Under the pieces are notes generated by a model that saw nothing but the letters and a program-made list of their open reading frames with translations, ran no database searches and was not told the origin of the DNA. 64,000 nt of DNA. Origin: Mycobacterium pseudokansasii (GTDB taxonomy: Bacteria; Actinomycetota; Actinomycetes; Mycobacteriales; Mycobacteriaceae). Both the position numbers and the translations under genes were made by a program. The stretch lies in assembly GCF_900566075.1 (NCBI RefSeq), contig NZ_UPHU01000001.1, positions 4,774,325 through 4,838,324 on the forward strand, in the 5' to 3' direction. Shown one piece after another: positions 1-9,663 of this stretch. The first letter of the stretch is position 1. Each line of letters opens with the position of its first letter.

Positions 1-645
1 CGCGCCGACTGGTGCCAGCTGTATGTCCGCACCGACCCCGAGGCGCCCAAACACCACGGCATCTCCTGCCTGATCGTCGACATGACGTCGCCGGGCATCG
101 AGGTTCGGCCGCTGGTCACGCTCAACGGCGACACCGACTTCGCCGAGGTGTTCTTCCACGATGTGGTGGTGCCGGCCGACTCGCTGCTGGGTCCACTCAA
201 CGCAGGCTGGCAGGTGGCCACCACCACGCTGAGCCACGAGCGGGCCGGGGCGGCGCGACTTTACGCCGAACTGCAGGTGCGACTCGAGGAGTTGGCGGCG
301 GACTTCGCCGCATTCGGGGTCGGCGACGACCCGGTGACGTTGCACCGGCTGGGCGAGATCGCGGTGCGCGTCAAGTATCTCGAGGTGCTGTGTCTGCGGT
401 CGATTTCGGCGACCCTGCACGGCGGCTCGGAAATCACTGCCTTCGGGTCGGCCAGTCTGGCCAAGACGGTATGGGGCGAGATCGGCCAGGATCTGGCCGC
501 GCTGGCTTTCGACGTGCTGGGTCCGCAGGCACACCGGTGGGCCGACTACCGGCTGACGTCGCGGTCGCTGACCATCGCCGGCGGCACCACGCAGATCAAC
601 GCGAACATCACCGCGCAGCGGGTGCTGGGGTTGCCGCGCCGATGA
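1..645 (+). CDS. Acyl-CoA dehydrogenase, 3' part (5' end outside window)
   Basis: The reading frame is open from base 1, so the gene starts upstream. The visible 214 residues are the middle beta domain and the C-terminal helical domain of a FadE-type acyl-CoA dehydrogenase, a flavoprotein that introduces the alpha-beta double bond in acyl-CoA oxidation. The segment GGSEITAFGSASLAKTVWGE followed by LGPQAHRWADYRL is typical of the C-terminal FAD and substrate domain. The stop codon overlaps the start of the next fadE gene (ATGA), so the two are translationally coupled. In mycobacteria, such adjacent fadE pairs often form alpha2beta2 heterotetramers acting on steroid side chains or rings; that role is inferred from the pairing and the substrate is unknown. 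Confidence 0.9.
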   Translation, partial: RADWCQLYVRTDPEAPKHHGISCLIVDMTSPGIEVRPLVTLNGDTDFAEVFFHDVVVPADSLLGPLNAGWQVATTTLSHERAGAARLYAELQVRLEELAADFAAFGVGDDPVTLHRLGEIAVRVKYLEVLCLRSISATLHGGSEITAFGSASLAKTVWGEIGQDLAALAFDVLGPQAHRWADYRLTSRSLTIAGGTTQINANITAQRVLGLPRR

Positions 646-1748
646 ACCTGGAACTGTCCGAGGAGCAGGTAGCGCTGCGCGACACGGTGCGGCGTTTTCT
701 CACCGAGAGGGCGCCGATTTCGGGACACGTGCGCATGCTGCTCGACGATCCCACCGGCACCACCGAACCGGTGTGGCGCGGCCTGGCCGCGCTGGGGACA
801 ACCGGGCTGTTGGTGCCAGGGGAATACGGCGGCGCCGGCATGACGATGGTCGAGGCCGGCATCGTCGCCGAGGAACTCGGCGCCGCCCTGCACCCGGGAC
901 CGTGGTTATCCACCGCGATCGCGACGACGCGAGCGCTGCGCCGGTGCGACGCCGGCCGAGCCGCGGCCCAGATCTTCACCGGGATAGCCGAGGGCACCAC
1001 CATCGCCACCGTCGGCCCCTTGGACGTCGAGACCCTGCCGACAGCAGACGGCACGGTGCTCAACGGTGAGCTGGTCTCGGTTCCCGACGCCGCAGCCGCC
1101 CACGTGCTGTTGGTCTTAGCTCAAAACGGCTACAGAACTGAGCTTTTCGCGGTTGACACCGCTTCCCCCGGCGTTTCGGTGGCGCCCGAGCGCGATATCG
1201 ACCGAACCCGCAAGACATTTCGGATCGGGCTCGACGGTGTGACGGCACACCGGCTGGCTACCCCGTCGCCGGCCGCCGTTGCGGCGGTCGTGGACGACGT
1301 GCTGATCGGCATGGCCGCCGATGCGCTCGGTGCGGCCCGCGCCGTCATGGACTCAGCCGTCGAATACGCAAAGGTGCGAAAGCAATTCGGCCGCGCCATC
1401 GGCTCATTCCAGGCGATCCAGCAGCTGTGTGTCGGCATGTACGAGACGGTCGAGCTGGCCCGCAGCGGCGTGATCCACGCATTATGGGCCTCGGATGCCT
1501 TGCCCGACGACGCCGCCGACGAGCGACACTTGTGCGCACTGCGGGCCAAGGCATTCGCCGGGCGGCTGGCCACCGTCGCCGACACGGCGATCCAGATTTT
1601 CGGCGGCATCGGCTACACCTGGGAGCACGACGCTCACCTCTATCTCAAGCGGTTGCTGAGCTGGAGCGCGTTTCGGGGTGGACCCGACCGCTATCTCATC
1701 GAACTCGGTGCGCGCCTTGCGCGTCCACGAACGGAGGGCTGCCGATGA
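642..1748 (+). CDS. Acyl-CoA dehydrogenase (second FadE of a pair)
   Basis: This 368-residue protein begins MNLELSEEQVALRDTVRRFL, the usual N-terminal helix of the family. It carries the C-terminal motifs RKQFGRAIGSFQAIQ (about residues 246-260) and QIFGGIGYTWEHDAHLYLKR (about 317-336), which place FAD and the CoA ester. It overlaps its upstream neighbour by four bases and its downstream neighbour by four, forming one operon with another FadE and an SDR. It probably forms a heteromeric dehydrogenase with the upstream FadE, and the SDR may act on a later intermediate. This is inference from context; the substrate cannot be read from sequence. Confidence 0.92.
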   Translation: MNLELSEEQVALRDTVRRFLTERAPISGHVRMLLDDPTGTTEPVWRGLAALGTTGLLVPGEYGGAGMTMVEAGIVAEELGAALHPGPWLSTAIATTRALRRCDAGRAAAQIFTGIAEGTTIATVGPLDVETLPTADGTVLNGELVSVPDAAAAHVLLVLAQNGYRTELFAVDTASPGVSVAPERDIDRTRKTFRIGLDGVTAHRLATPSPAAVAAVVDDVLIGMAADALGAARAVMDSAVEYAKVRKQFGRAIGSFQAIQQLCVGMYETVELARSGVIHALWASDALPDDAADERHLCALRAKAFAGRLATVADTAIQIFGGIGYTWEHDAHLYLKRLLSWSAFRGGPDRYLIELGARLARPRTEGCR

Positions 1749-2674
1749 TCGAATTCACCGGCCAGGTCGCGATCGTCACGGGTGCCGGCCGGGGGCTCGG
1801 CCGGTTGTACGCGCTGGAGTTGGCCCGCCGCGGCGCCGCGGTGGTGGTCAACGATGTCGGTGGGGCCATGCATGGCGACGGCTCCGACTCCAGCGTCGCC
1901 GACGAGGTCGTTGCCGAGATCGAGCGCGCGGGCGGCACTGCGGTGGCATCGCACGACTCGGTGGCCAGTCCCCACGGTGGCGAGGCGATAGTGCGGGCCG
2001 CCGTGGAGCACTTCGGCCGGCTCGACGTCGTGGTCAGCAATGCCGGCATCTTCAACAGCATTGCGTTCGAGGAGCTATCCGTCGACGACTGGCACCGGAT
2101 GCTCAGCGTGCATCTCGACGGCGGATTCTTTGTCAGCCAGCCCGCGTACCGGGTGATGAAGGACCGGGGCTACGGCCGGTTCGTCTTCGTCTCGTCCTCG
2201 GGCGGGATGTTCGGACAGCCGTTGGAAGCCCACTACGCCGCGGCCAAGGCCGGTTTGGTCGGATTGGCGAACGTGATCGCCATCGAAGGCGCCCAGCATG
2301 GCATCGTTGCCAACACCGTGCTGCCGTTCGGCTTTTCGCGGATGGTGACCGAAACCGTGGGCGACCCGGAAGCCCTTGAGCAGATCGGCTTTCTGAAGGT
2401 GATCAGGCCTGAGCTGGTGGTACCGATCGTGGTCTTCTTGGCCAGCCGGGTTTGCGAGGTCACCCATCACAACTACTCGGCCTGCGCCGGGCGCTTCGCG
2501 CGGGTATTCGTCGGTCTGGGTCAGGGATGGTCAGCCGGCCGGGACGGCGAACCGACCGCCGAAGACATCGCGGCGCACTGGTCGGAAGTGTCTGCCACCG
2601 AGCCGTTCACCGTGCCGGAGTCGATTTTCGAGGAGGTTTTCAGCGTCTGCGCGCGGCTTGGCGTGACTACCTAA
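1745..2674 (+). CDS. Short-chain dehydrogenase/reductase (17-beta-HSD4-like)
   Basis: This 309-residue classical SDR has the cofactor motif GAGRGLG (residues 13-19), a VVVNDVGG segment, the SNAG motif, a catalytic serine in SSSGG, and YxxxK at about Tyr164/Lys168. The N-terminus FTGQVAIVTGAGRGLGRLYA and the NDVGG segment resemble the 3-hydroxyacyl-CoA dehydrogenase domain of peroxisomal multifunctional enzyme type 2. This suggests an NAD-dependent beta-oxidation step following the two FadE enzymes. The start overlaps the fadE stop (ATGA). The substrate is inferred from context only. Confidence 0.9.
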   Translation: MIEFTGQVAIVTGAGRGLGRLYALELARRGAAVVVNDVGGAMHGDGSDSSVADEVVAEIERAGGTAVASHDSVASPHGGEAIVRAAVEHFGRLDVVVSNAGIFNSIAFEELSVDDWHRMLSVHLDGGFFVSQPAYRVMKDRGYGRFVFVSSSGGMFGQPLEAHYAAAKAGLVGLANVIAIEGAQHGIVANTVLPFGFSRMVTETVGDPEALEQIGFLKVIRPELVVPIVVFLASRVCEVTHHNYSACAGRFARVFVGLGQGWSAGRDGEPTAEDIAAHWSEVSATEPFTVPESIFEEVFSVCARLGVTT

Positions 2675-2906
2675 GCCGGTGCTGATTCGGTCACTGTGCT
2701 CGGCGGATTCCTGGGCCCGACAAATCACATCTTTCACATCGGCCTCTGTCCCAACCAGTGCGCAATTTGCCTACCTTTGGGCGACACCGCAACGTGCGCA
2801 ACGAGTTTGTCGCTGACAGACAGGCGCAACGCGCACCCCAGACCCGTGGAGACTGATGTGGCAGATGGCAGTCGCAGTTGGCACTGGAGCAGCGCCGTCC
2901 CGGTCG

Positions 2907-4061
2907 CTATCCGATCCCGGTTACCGGTATCACGCCGGACCGGGACTGCGGCGCATTAGGGCTGGCCCCGCCGCGTCCTATCATCCCGCCGGGCATTCCG
3001 GTACCACCGGTACCACTCGGCATCGGCATCATCGGCATACCTGGCGAACTTGGCTCCCCTGTCAGCGCCGCCGGGATGGGGATACCGGCTGCACCCATGC
3101 CCGACATCGCCGAACTGGCCATCGGAGCCGGCACAGACCCCTGCCAAGTCGGCGGAACCGACATGCCCCCAACCATCCGAGCGTTACCCACGTCCGCCGC
3201 CATAGCCGAACCCAGCCCTCCGCCACCCCATGACGTGACTTCAGGATGAGGAACCGTCACCAACTTCGGCATGTCCGCGGGCAACCCGCTGGCAACCGCA
3301 CCGGCCATCCCGCCCGTTGGCGTGCGCACCGCATTGCTCATCAAACTCATCAGCGGCGACATCGCCATGCTGAGCGGATACATCAACAACGACACACTCG
3401 ACAACGGCAGCGAATCCAGGCCCGACTCCGCGGCTGAAGCTATCGCCGCGATGTCCTGCGCCGGCGCAGCCGCGGACGAAACCATCGCCGGCACACCCGA
3501 GGCAGCTTGCGACGCCAACCCGGCCAGCCCTGGATTGGACGGCGGCGGACTAAACGGCGTCATTGTCGACGCCACCGATGCCGCGCCTGCGTGATAACCC
3601 ACCATCGCGGCTACATCCTGCGCCCACATCTCGTGGTAGTCGAACTCCGTCGCGGCAATCGCCGGTGTGTTCTGAGCCAAGAAGTTCGTCGCCACCAACG
3701 ACAGCAACCTCACCCGATTGGCGGTCACCGCGGCCGGATGCACCGTCGCCGACAGAGCCGCCTCGAACGCTGTCGCCGCCACCCGAGCCTGAGCAGCGGT
3801 CAACTCCGCCTCCCCGGCCGCCCCACTCAGCCAGCCCACGAATGGTGCCGCCGCACCCGCCATCGACATCGATGCCGGACCCAACCACTGCCCGGTCGCC
3901 AATCGGGTTACCACCGAATCAAACGAGGCCGCCGATGCCCGCAACTCCGCAGCCAGGCTCAGCCAGGCCGACGCCGCTCTCCACAGCGGGCCCGACCCGC
4001 AACCGGTAAAGATTCGCCCCGAATTGACTTCCGGCGGCAACCAGGCAAAGTCCACAATCAT
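2907..4061 (-). CDS. PPE family protein, PPE-SVP subgroup
   Basis: This 384-residue protein begins [20 protein letters not shown], with the Pro-Pro-Glu signature at residues 9-11. An approximately 180-residue helical PPE domain includes the GQWLGP WxG-type turn. The C-terminal half contains [11 protein letters not shown], the Gly-x-x-Ser-Val-Pro-x-x-Trp motif that defines PPE-SVP, followed by a Gly/Pro/Met-rich tail. PPE proteins are ESX (type VII) substrates, usually with a PE partner. It is a close paralogue of the PPE gene at 6606-7772, on the same strand, with a PE_PGRS gene between them. Its partner and function are unknown. Confidence 0.93.
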   Translation of the reverse strand: MIVDFAWLPPEVNSGRIFTGCGSGPLWRAASAWLSLAAELRASAASFDSVVTRLATGQWLGPASMSMAGAAAPFVGWLSGAAGEAELTAAQARVAATAFEAALSATVHPAAVTANRVRLLSLVATNFLAQNTPAIAATEFDYHEMWAQDVAAMVGYHAGAASVASTMTPFSPPPSNPGLAGLASQAASGVPAMVSSAAAPAQDIAAIASAAESGLDSLPLSSVSLLMYPLSMAMSPLMSLMSNAVRTPTGGMAGAVASGLPADMPKLVTVPHPEVTSWGGGGLGSAMAADVGNARMVGGMSVPPTWQGSVPAPMASSAMSGMGAAGIPIPAALTGEPSSPGMPMMPMPSGTGGTGMPGGMIGRGGASPNAPQSRSGVIPVTGIG

Positions 4062-4998
4062 CTCAACCCAACCCTTCCTGCGTATTACGGCTCTGACGCA
4101 CCGCTCGAAACCTGCGGCAGTTCTCCAGTCAGCCTTAAGATGTCAACCTTTGCCCTCTCCACGACAATGGCCTAGACCAGCAGGTCGTGTCCGAACCAGC
4201 ACGACCTGACTGGCAGTAGCGCCCTTTTTGGCCGAGCCGGTTGGGTGGCTGGCCGAAGTGTAGGCGCGCTGATATTCGTTGTACTCCAGAGTAATTCGAA
4301 CTCATCGGTGATGACGAGCCGTCCGCGCGACGCTCTCTGCGCCGAAAAGGCGCTACCACACGATCAGGCCAAGCGGCGCTGAATCACGCTGATATAGAAC
4401 GATATTTCAAACTGGGGCGGAGGCCGCACTAGTTGGCACGCACCACAAGACAGTTAGAATCCGTGAACAAGTATCCGAGTCATCCAGTGAATCCAGCCTT
4501 TTCAATGCGGACGGTTATCCGCTGTCACATCGCGGTCGTCGGGAACCACAGCCGAACCGGGATCTTCAGCCGGACAAAAGCTCCCACAAACCATACGCCT
4601 TGTCAACTGTTTTCTCTGGCTACGCCTACGTAGCCGAAGGCTACGAATTCGTAGTCTATTAACGCTATTTCGCATATCCAGGGAGTCCGCACCCGCCAGA
4701 CTGTCTTCTGAATTGCCCCGCAGAGCGCCGGCACTGCCAGCGCCGAAGTCATGCAATCACTTGAAATACCTTGGCGGGAGCTCGCTTACGACGAGCCGAG
4801 GGCGTCGTTTAAGGCCGGCACCTGGCCGAAATGCAGTTTCGGCCAGGGACTCCGAATGCCGACAGTCGAAAGACATGCTGCAACCGAGCGGCTGCGGTGC
4901 TACTGTGCTGAGACCCAATTGCACGGAGGGAAATGGGCGCGTGCGGTCCGGGAGCAAGTTGTTACCCGACAAGCGCTCAGTGCGATTAGGAGATCTCC
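4062..4998. other. 937-bp intergenic region between divergent PPE and PE_PGRS genes
   Basis: No gene is convincing here. Short open frames exist but lack ribosome binding sites and family features. The region must hold the promoters for the leftward PPE gene and the rightward PE_PGRS gene. The stretch around 4610-4680 is less GC-rich than its surroundings and contains two palindromes, listed separately. Confidence 0.6.
4618..4654. promoter_or_regulatory. Two adjacent palindromes upstream of PE_PGRS
   Basis: GGCTACG at 4618-4624 pairs with CGTAGCC at 4629-4635 (7-bp arms, 4-base loop). The perfect 14-bp palindrome CTACGAATTCGTAG follows at 4641-4654, and both use CTACG/CGTAG. A dyad pair of this kind could be an operator or a structured 5' leader. 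No particular regulator can be assigned. Confidence 0.3.
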
Positions 4999-6501
4999 AT
5001 GTCATTTGTGTCCACGATGCCGGAGGCGTTGCAGACCGCCGCAACCGACTTGGCGACTATCAGATCCTCGCTCGGCGAGGCCAATGCCGCTGCGGCCACA
5101 GCTACGACGGAAATACTTCCCGCAGGCGCCGACGATGTGTCGGCCGCGATCGCAGCCCTATTTTCCGTGCAGTCGCAAGTCTGGCGAACGTTCAGCGAGG
5201 ACGCCGCGTGGCTTCATCAGCAGTTTGTAGACGCCCTCAACGGTAGTGCCATCAAGTATGCGACCACCGAGCTGGAGAACGCCGAGCGGAATGTCCTGCA
5301 TATCGTCAACGAACCGACCGAGTATTTGTTCGGGCGCCCGCTGATTGGCAACGGCGCCAACGGGGCTCCCGGGACGGGGCAAAACGGCGGGGACGGTGGC
5401 ATTCTCTGGGGAAACGGCGGTAACGGCGGATCAGGTGCGCCCGGCCACGCCGGCGGCAACGGTGGTGACAGCGGGATATTCGGCTCCGGCGGGGCCGGCG
5501 GAGCCGGTGGAAACGCCGTGAACGGCACCGCCGGCGCCGGTGGTGCGGGCGGGGCCGGCGGGCTGTTCGGCTCCGGCGGCGCCGGCGGGGCCGGCGGGAT
5601 GTCGATGAACGGCACCGGCGGCGCCGGCGGAACCGGTGGAACCGGAGGACTTTTCGGCACCGGAGGGACCGGCGGGGCCGGCGGGTCCGGTGTGGGAAAC
5701 GGAGGTGCCGGCGGGGCCGGCGGCAACGCGTGGCTTGCCGGATCCGGCGGCGCCGGAGGTGCCGGCGGAGGTGCGGGAACCTACGGGTCGGGCGGCCAGG
5801 GTGGATCCGGAGGCAACGGCGGGTGGCTTTCCGGTGACGGTGGCGACGGCGGAACCGGTGGCGCCGGCGCCGTCAACAATGGGGGTAACGGTGGGGCCGG
5901 CGGCAATGCCGGTTTGCTCTCTGGAAACGGCGGTGACGGGGGCGCCGGCGGATACGGCAACAACAACGGAGGCAGCGGTGGCGCGGGCGGCGACGCCGGT
6001 TGGCTCGCCGGTGACGGCGGCAATGGTGGGACCGGCGGAGTGGGCGGCACCACCAACGGTGGCAGCGGCGGCGACGGCGGCAGCGGAGCCTGGCTTTCGG
6101 GCAACGGCGGTGTCGGCGGCGCCGGCGGCCAGGGCGTCGCCAACGGCGGTGACGGCGGGGCCGGCGGCAACGCGGGCCATGTCTTCGGATCGGGCGGCGC
6201 CGGCGGCGGGGGCGGAAACGGGTTGAGCGGCAACGGCGGCGCAGGCGGCAATGGCGGCAATGCCGGCGTGATCGGCGACGGCGGCAACGGCGGCGACGGC
6301 GGTGGCGGCTATCTCAGCGGCGGAAACGGCGGTAACGGCGGGAATGCCTCGATGATCGGCAACGGCGGTAACGGCGGTAACGGCGGGACGGGGCACTGGA
6401 CCGGCGCTGGCGGCACCGGCGGTTCGGGCGGGAAGCTGGTCGGCCAACCCGGGTTTGACGGGGCGCGCGCCCGCGCGACAACCAACTCCGTTGATCAGTA
6501 A
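4999..6501 (+). CDS. PE_PGRS family protein
   Basis: This 500-residue protein starts after AGGAG with MSFVSTMPEALQTAATDLAT. The N-terminal PE helical hairpin spans roughly residues 1-93. The linker motif GRPLIGNG lies near residue 112. From about residue 120 to the end the protein is a PGRS region of Gly-Gly-Ala, Gly-Gly-Asn and Gly-Gly-Asp triplets. It is expected to be secreted by an ESX-5-type system and surface-associated. There is no catalytic C-terminal domain. It lies on the plus strand between two minus-strand PPE paralogues; whether either is its partner is unknown. Repetitive coding makes its length prone to variation. Confidence 0.95.
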   Translation: MSFVSTMPEALQTAATDLATIRSSLGEANAAAATATTEILPAGADDVSAAIAALFSVQSQVWRTFSEDAAWLHQQFVDALNGSAIKYATTELENAERNVLHIVNEPTEYLFGRPLIGNGANGAPGTGQNGGDGGILWGNGGNGGSGAPGHAGGNGGDSGIFGSGGAGGAGGNAVNGTAGAGGAGGAGGLFGSGGAGGAGGMSMNGTGGAGGTGGTGGLFGTGGTGGAGGSGVGNGGAGGAGGNAWLAGSGGAGGAGGGAGTYGSGGQGGSGGNGGWLSGDGGDGGTGGAGAVNNGGNGGAGGNAGLLSGNGGDGGAGGYGNNNGGSGGAGGDAGWLAGDGGNGGTGGVGGTTNGGSGGDGGSGAWLSGNGGVGGAGGQGVANGGDGGAGGNAGHVFGSGGAGGGGGNGLSGNGGAGGNGGNAGVIGDGGNGGDGGGGYLSGGNGGNGGNASMIGNGGNGGNGGTGHWTGAGGTGGSGGKLVGQPGFDGARARATTNSVDQ

Positions 6502-6605
6502 CGTGTCCTGACGTCGTCGGCGACGCGGCCTGCTGCTTCTCGAATTGGTCCCCGCCGCACTGCCTCTCGGAAGGCAGCCGGCCGCTCGGCCGTCCCGATC
6601 CGGCT

Positions 6606-7772
6606 CTAGCCGATCCCGGTCCGCGGTATCACGCTGGGCCGCGACTGCACCGGATTCGCGCCTGCCCCACCGCGGCCCATCATGGCGCCGGGCATCCCGG
6701 CGCCGGCACCGCCCATGCCCATCGGCATCGGCATCATCGGCATCCCGGCGGGCCGCGCCGCGCCGGTCAGCTCCGCCGGATTGGACATGCCTGCAGCACC
6801 CAAGCCCGATGACGGCGAACTGGCCATCCGCGTCGGCGTCGAGCCCTGCCACGTCGGCGGAACCGACATCGTCCCCACCATCCGGGCCTTACCCAGACCC
6901 GCCGACATCGCCGAACCCAGCCCGCCGCCGCCAAACGGCTTGGTCCCAGGATGAGCCGCACCCACGAACTTCGGCTCGCCTGCCGCCGCTCCGCCGGCCG
7001 TGGCACCGGCCAACCCCGCGGCCGGCGTGCGCGCCGCATTGCTCAGCACGCTCATCAACGGCGAAATCGCCATGCTCACCGGATACATCAACGACGACAA
7101 CGGCACCGACTGCAGCATCGAGAGGGCGGTCGGAGCCGCCGACACGATTCCCTGCACCGGTGCGGCTATCGCCGCGCCCGCCGACGACGCCATCGCGGTG
7201 ACACCCGAGGCGGCCTGCGATGCCAGCCCGGCCAACCCCGCCATCGTCAGCGGCGGCAGGCTGAACGGCGTCAGCGTCGACGCCACCGACGTCGCTCCGG
7301 CGTGATACCCCACCATCGCGGCCACGTCCTGAGCCCACATCTCGAGGTAATCGCCCTCGGCGGCCGCGATCGCCGGGGTGTTCTGCCCCAAGAAATTTGT
7401 CGCCACCAACGACAGCAACGACACCCGATTGGCGGTCACAGCCGCCGGATGCACCGTGGCCGACAACGCCGCCTCGAAAACAGTCGCCGCCGCCCGCGCC
7501 TGAACGGCGGCCGACTCCGCCTCCCCCGCAGCCCCACTCAACCACCCCACGTACGGTGTCGCCGCCGCCGCCATCGACACCGAGGCCGGACCCGACCACG
7601 GCCCGGCCGCCAAGCCGGTGACCACCGAATCAAACGACGCCGCCGACGCCCGCAGATCCGCGGCCAGGCTCTCCCACGCCGAGGCCGCCGTGTGCAGCGG
7701 ACCCGATCCCGCACCGGCGAAAATCCGTGCCGAGTTGATCTCCGGCGGCAACCATGCAAACTCAGGAATCAT
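6606..7772 (-). CDS. PPE family protein, PPE-SVP subgroup (paralogue)
   Basis: This 388-residue protein begins [20 protein letters not shown]. It has the PPE domain in the first 180 residues (WxG turn in AAGPWSGP) and [11 protein letters not shown] in the C-terminal half, then a tail ending [23 protein letters not shown]. It closely parallels the protein encoded at 2907-4061, including the Gly/Met-rich tail and the shared VIPxTGIG ending, so the two arose by duplication. It is a type VII secretion substrate by family. Confidence 0.94.
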   Translation of the reverse strand: MIPEFAWLPPEINSARIFAGAGSGPLHTAASAWESLAADLRASAASFDSVVTGLAAGPWSGPASVSMAAAATPYVGWLSGAAGEAESAAVQARAAATVFEAALSATVHPAAVTANRVSLLSLVATNFLGQNTPAIAAAEGDYLEMWAQDVAAMVGYHAGATSVASTLTPFSLPPLTMAGLAGLASQAASGVTAMASSAGAAIAAPVQGIVSAAPTALSMLQSVPLSSLMYPVSMAISPLMSVLSNAARTPAAGLAGATAGGAAAGEPKFVGAAHPGTKPFGGGGLGSAMSAGLGKARMVGTMSVPPTWQGSTPTRMASSPSSGLGAAGMSNPAELTGAARPAGMPMMPMPMGMGGAGAGMPGAMMGRGGAGANPVQSRPSVIPRTGIG

Positions 7773-8431
7773 CTCAGCCCCAAACCGCCGGCCGTATTAA
7801 CGGCTCGGACAACCCTTCCCGCCGACTGCCTCCGCTACGACACGCACCAGCAGCAACAGTCACCTCGTGCGACCATTTGCGCCACGGCCGAATGCTAAGG
7901 CCGTGCGACGCAGAAAATCCGGGCTTTCGCACCAAACCTTCCTGTCAATTACCTATCAATGACCTAGTAGCTTCCTGCCAACCTGATAAGACTGGTCCGG
8001 ATTCGGGCCTTACAACGCCAGATCGCCCGCCTCGGTGATCGCGGGGTGAACCGGACGCGCGCCCGACGGGCCGAACGGCCGTACGGCTCGGGAGTTATCC
8101 GCCGTCCCACATATCGATCCCCGGGCCCAGGCAACCATTCCTCGTACCCATAAGGTGGCAGCGGGTTCGAGCCTGGCGTGAGATTTTCACTCGCGGAAAG
8201 TTCGACTGCAGCACTCACGAAGATGTTCGAGGTGTTGCGACCGATGGCACCGCCAGCACTGCCAATAACTGTGTGCTTGAAGGAGCGGGTTTGGCGTCGA
8301 ACATTGGAAACTCGGCCCACGCCTGTTGACGTCGATACGCACTGGCGCTCGCAACGGTGCGGCATTCAGACCAACCTCCCTGCGCCCCAAGCGATTCCCT
8401 GTCGACGATGAGATAGTTCTCCCGGTGATAC
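7773..8431. other. 659-bp intergenic region
   Basis: This stretch lies upstream of the second PPE gene and beyond the stop of the minus-strand DUF190 gene. It should contain the PPE promoter. I see no coding frame with family features, no tRNA-like fold and no strong repeat. Confidence 0.55.
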
Positions 8432-9511
8432 TCAGTAATCGTGGCGCGCCAGGTTCGTTCCGCCGCGGCGGTCGTCATCGTCGACGGCGAGGAGCGCGGG
8501 GACCATCTCGCTGGTGACCAGTCCGTGTTCTTGGGTGAGTTGGTCGATGATGTCGAAGCTTTGCGCGATGCTGTCCGGGGTGTCGACGATGATCGTGGTG
8601 ACCGGGACATGGCGGACAAGTTGGAATGGCCTGTCGCCGTGGGGTGGGTGGTTGTCGTGGAATCCCCAGATACCGCGCAGCGCGGTAGCTCCCCGTGCGT
8701 GCTTGGACTGGCGCAGACGGCGGATCAGGGCGCGGTGGATCGGAACGCCGTCATGACATTGTGCTTCTGAGGTGTAGACCATGATCTTTTGCCAGAGGGC
8801 CATACCGTGTTCGTCGACTCCGGGCAGCGCGTGGGGCCGGAAGAACAGTTGGCCGTCGCGTTTGCAAACCTGAAGTCTTTCAACGGTGATCAGCGGTCGT
8901 CTCATTAGCCCGCCCAGTTCGGCGAGGACACGCGCGACCTGTCCGCCGGAATCGACGGCGATGATCATCATCGGTACGTCGGGGTTGCGCCCGAAGAATC
9001 GGGCGCGTTCCCGCTTGCCGCGTACAGTGCCGTCGACGCCCAGGAAGACCGATGCCCCGGCGAGTTCGCGGCGGTAGAGCAGATCGACGATCGCTTGGTA
9101 GGCCGGCACGCCGTAGGCCTCTTGCTTGCGGCCCACGTAGATGGTGAGCTTTGTGGCTTCATACTGGCGGTCGCCGAGGCTGAGTTCGTGGTCGTCCTCC
9201 TGGAGGAGACGCGCTCGTTCGAGGGTGATCAGGCCTCGCTTTGTCAGTGCGGTCTGGCGATCAAGCACCTCGTCGATCTTGTGGCGGGTGTCGACGGCGA
9301 TCACCGCCGCGGGTGGGTCCTCGGACATGCTCAGCGAGGTGTCGGTGCGCAGGTGGTGGCGTAGCCCGAATCCCTCGATCCCGCGCAGCATCACGCTTGT
9401 TGCGATCTGGTGCTGGCCGTAGAGGTCAAACAATGCCTCGGCGAGAAATTTGCCGTTGGCGCGTTGGCGTTCGCCGAAGTAGCTGGTGAGTTTGAGGCAG
9501 TCGGTGCTCAT
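8432..9511 (-). CDS. Triple DUF190 (PII-like) domain protein
   Basis: I start this 359-residue protein at MSTDCLKLTSYFGERQ, where similarity begins; an upstream in-frame start at 9628 would add a low-complexity tail overlapping the divergent leader. It contains three consecutive DUF190-like modules: about residues 1-105 (KLTSYFGERQ...LITLERARLL), 118-220 (KLTIYVGRKQ...LITVERLQVC) and 235-345 (KIMVYTSEAQ...LVTSEMVPAL). Each has the beta-strand opening, a central RGIxGFG-type turn and an xIIAVDT-like strand. DUF190 proteins are normally single-domain, about 110 residues, and are often found near crcB fluoride channels. Three copies in one chain could form a pseudo-trimer like PII. It is divergent from an enolase gene. 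Confidence 0.8.
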   Translation of the reverse strand: MSTDCLKLTSYFGERQRANGKFLAEALFDLYGQHQIATSVMLRGIEGFGLRHHLRTDTSLSMSEDPPAAVIAVDTRHKIDEVLDRQTALTKRGLITLERARLLQEDDHELSLGDRQYEATKLTIYVGRKQEAYGVPAYQAIVDLLYRRELAGASVFLGVDGTVRGKRERARFFGRNPDVPMMIIAVDSGGQVARVLAELGGLMRRPLITVERLQVCKRDGQLFFRPHALPGVDEHGMALWQKIMVYTSEAQCHDGVPIHRALIRRLRQSKHARGATALRGIWGFHDNHPPHGDRPFQLVRHVPVTTIIVDTPDSIAQSFDIIDQLTQEHGLVTSEMVPALLAVDDDDRRGGTNLARHDY

Positions 9512-9663
9512 GTGTCTCTCTGGTCGCGGTAACCGGCTAGTCGCCCCCGCTGGTAGTGTTCGTGTCCGACGGCGGTGGGACTCGCCACAATCGCGGCGGC
9601 CACAGGGATTGCTGTGGTCGTGCGCCAACGGTCCCTGGCTGACTGGAAATCAGGAGACCCGTT

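Noticed and set aside
5217..6852. Long minus-strand frames across the PE_PGRS gene
   Set aside because: They are mirror reading frames of the GGC-rich PGRS repeat with Pro/Ala-only translations and no ribosome site.
9512..9628. Longer start for the DUF190 protein
   Set aside because: The extra 39 residues are Arg/His-rich without similarity and overlap the divergent enolase leader; the start at 9511 fits the domain.
9512..9663. Possible fluoride (crcB) riboswitch in the enolase leader
   Set aside because: GGCGGTGGGACTCGCC resembles the 5' stem and GGCTGACTGG the 3' part, but the invariant GAUG is changed and no pseudoknot partner is clear. An Infernal search with the crcB model (RF01734) would decide.
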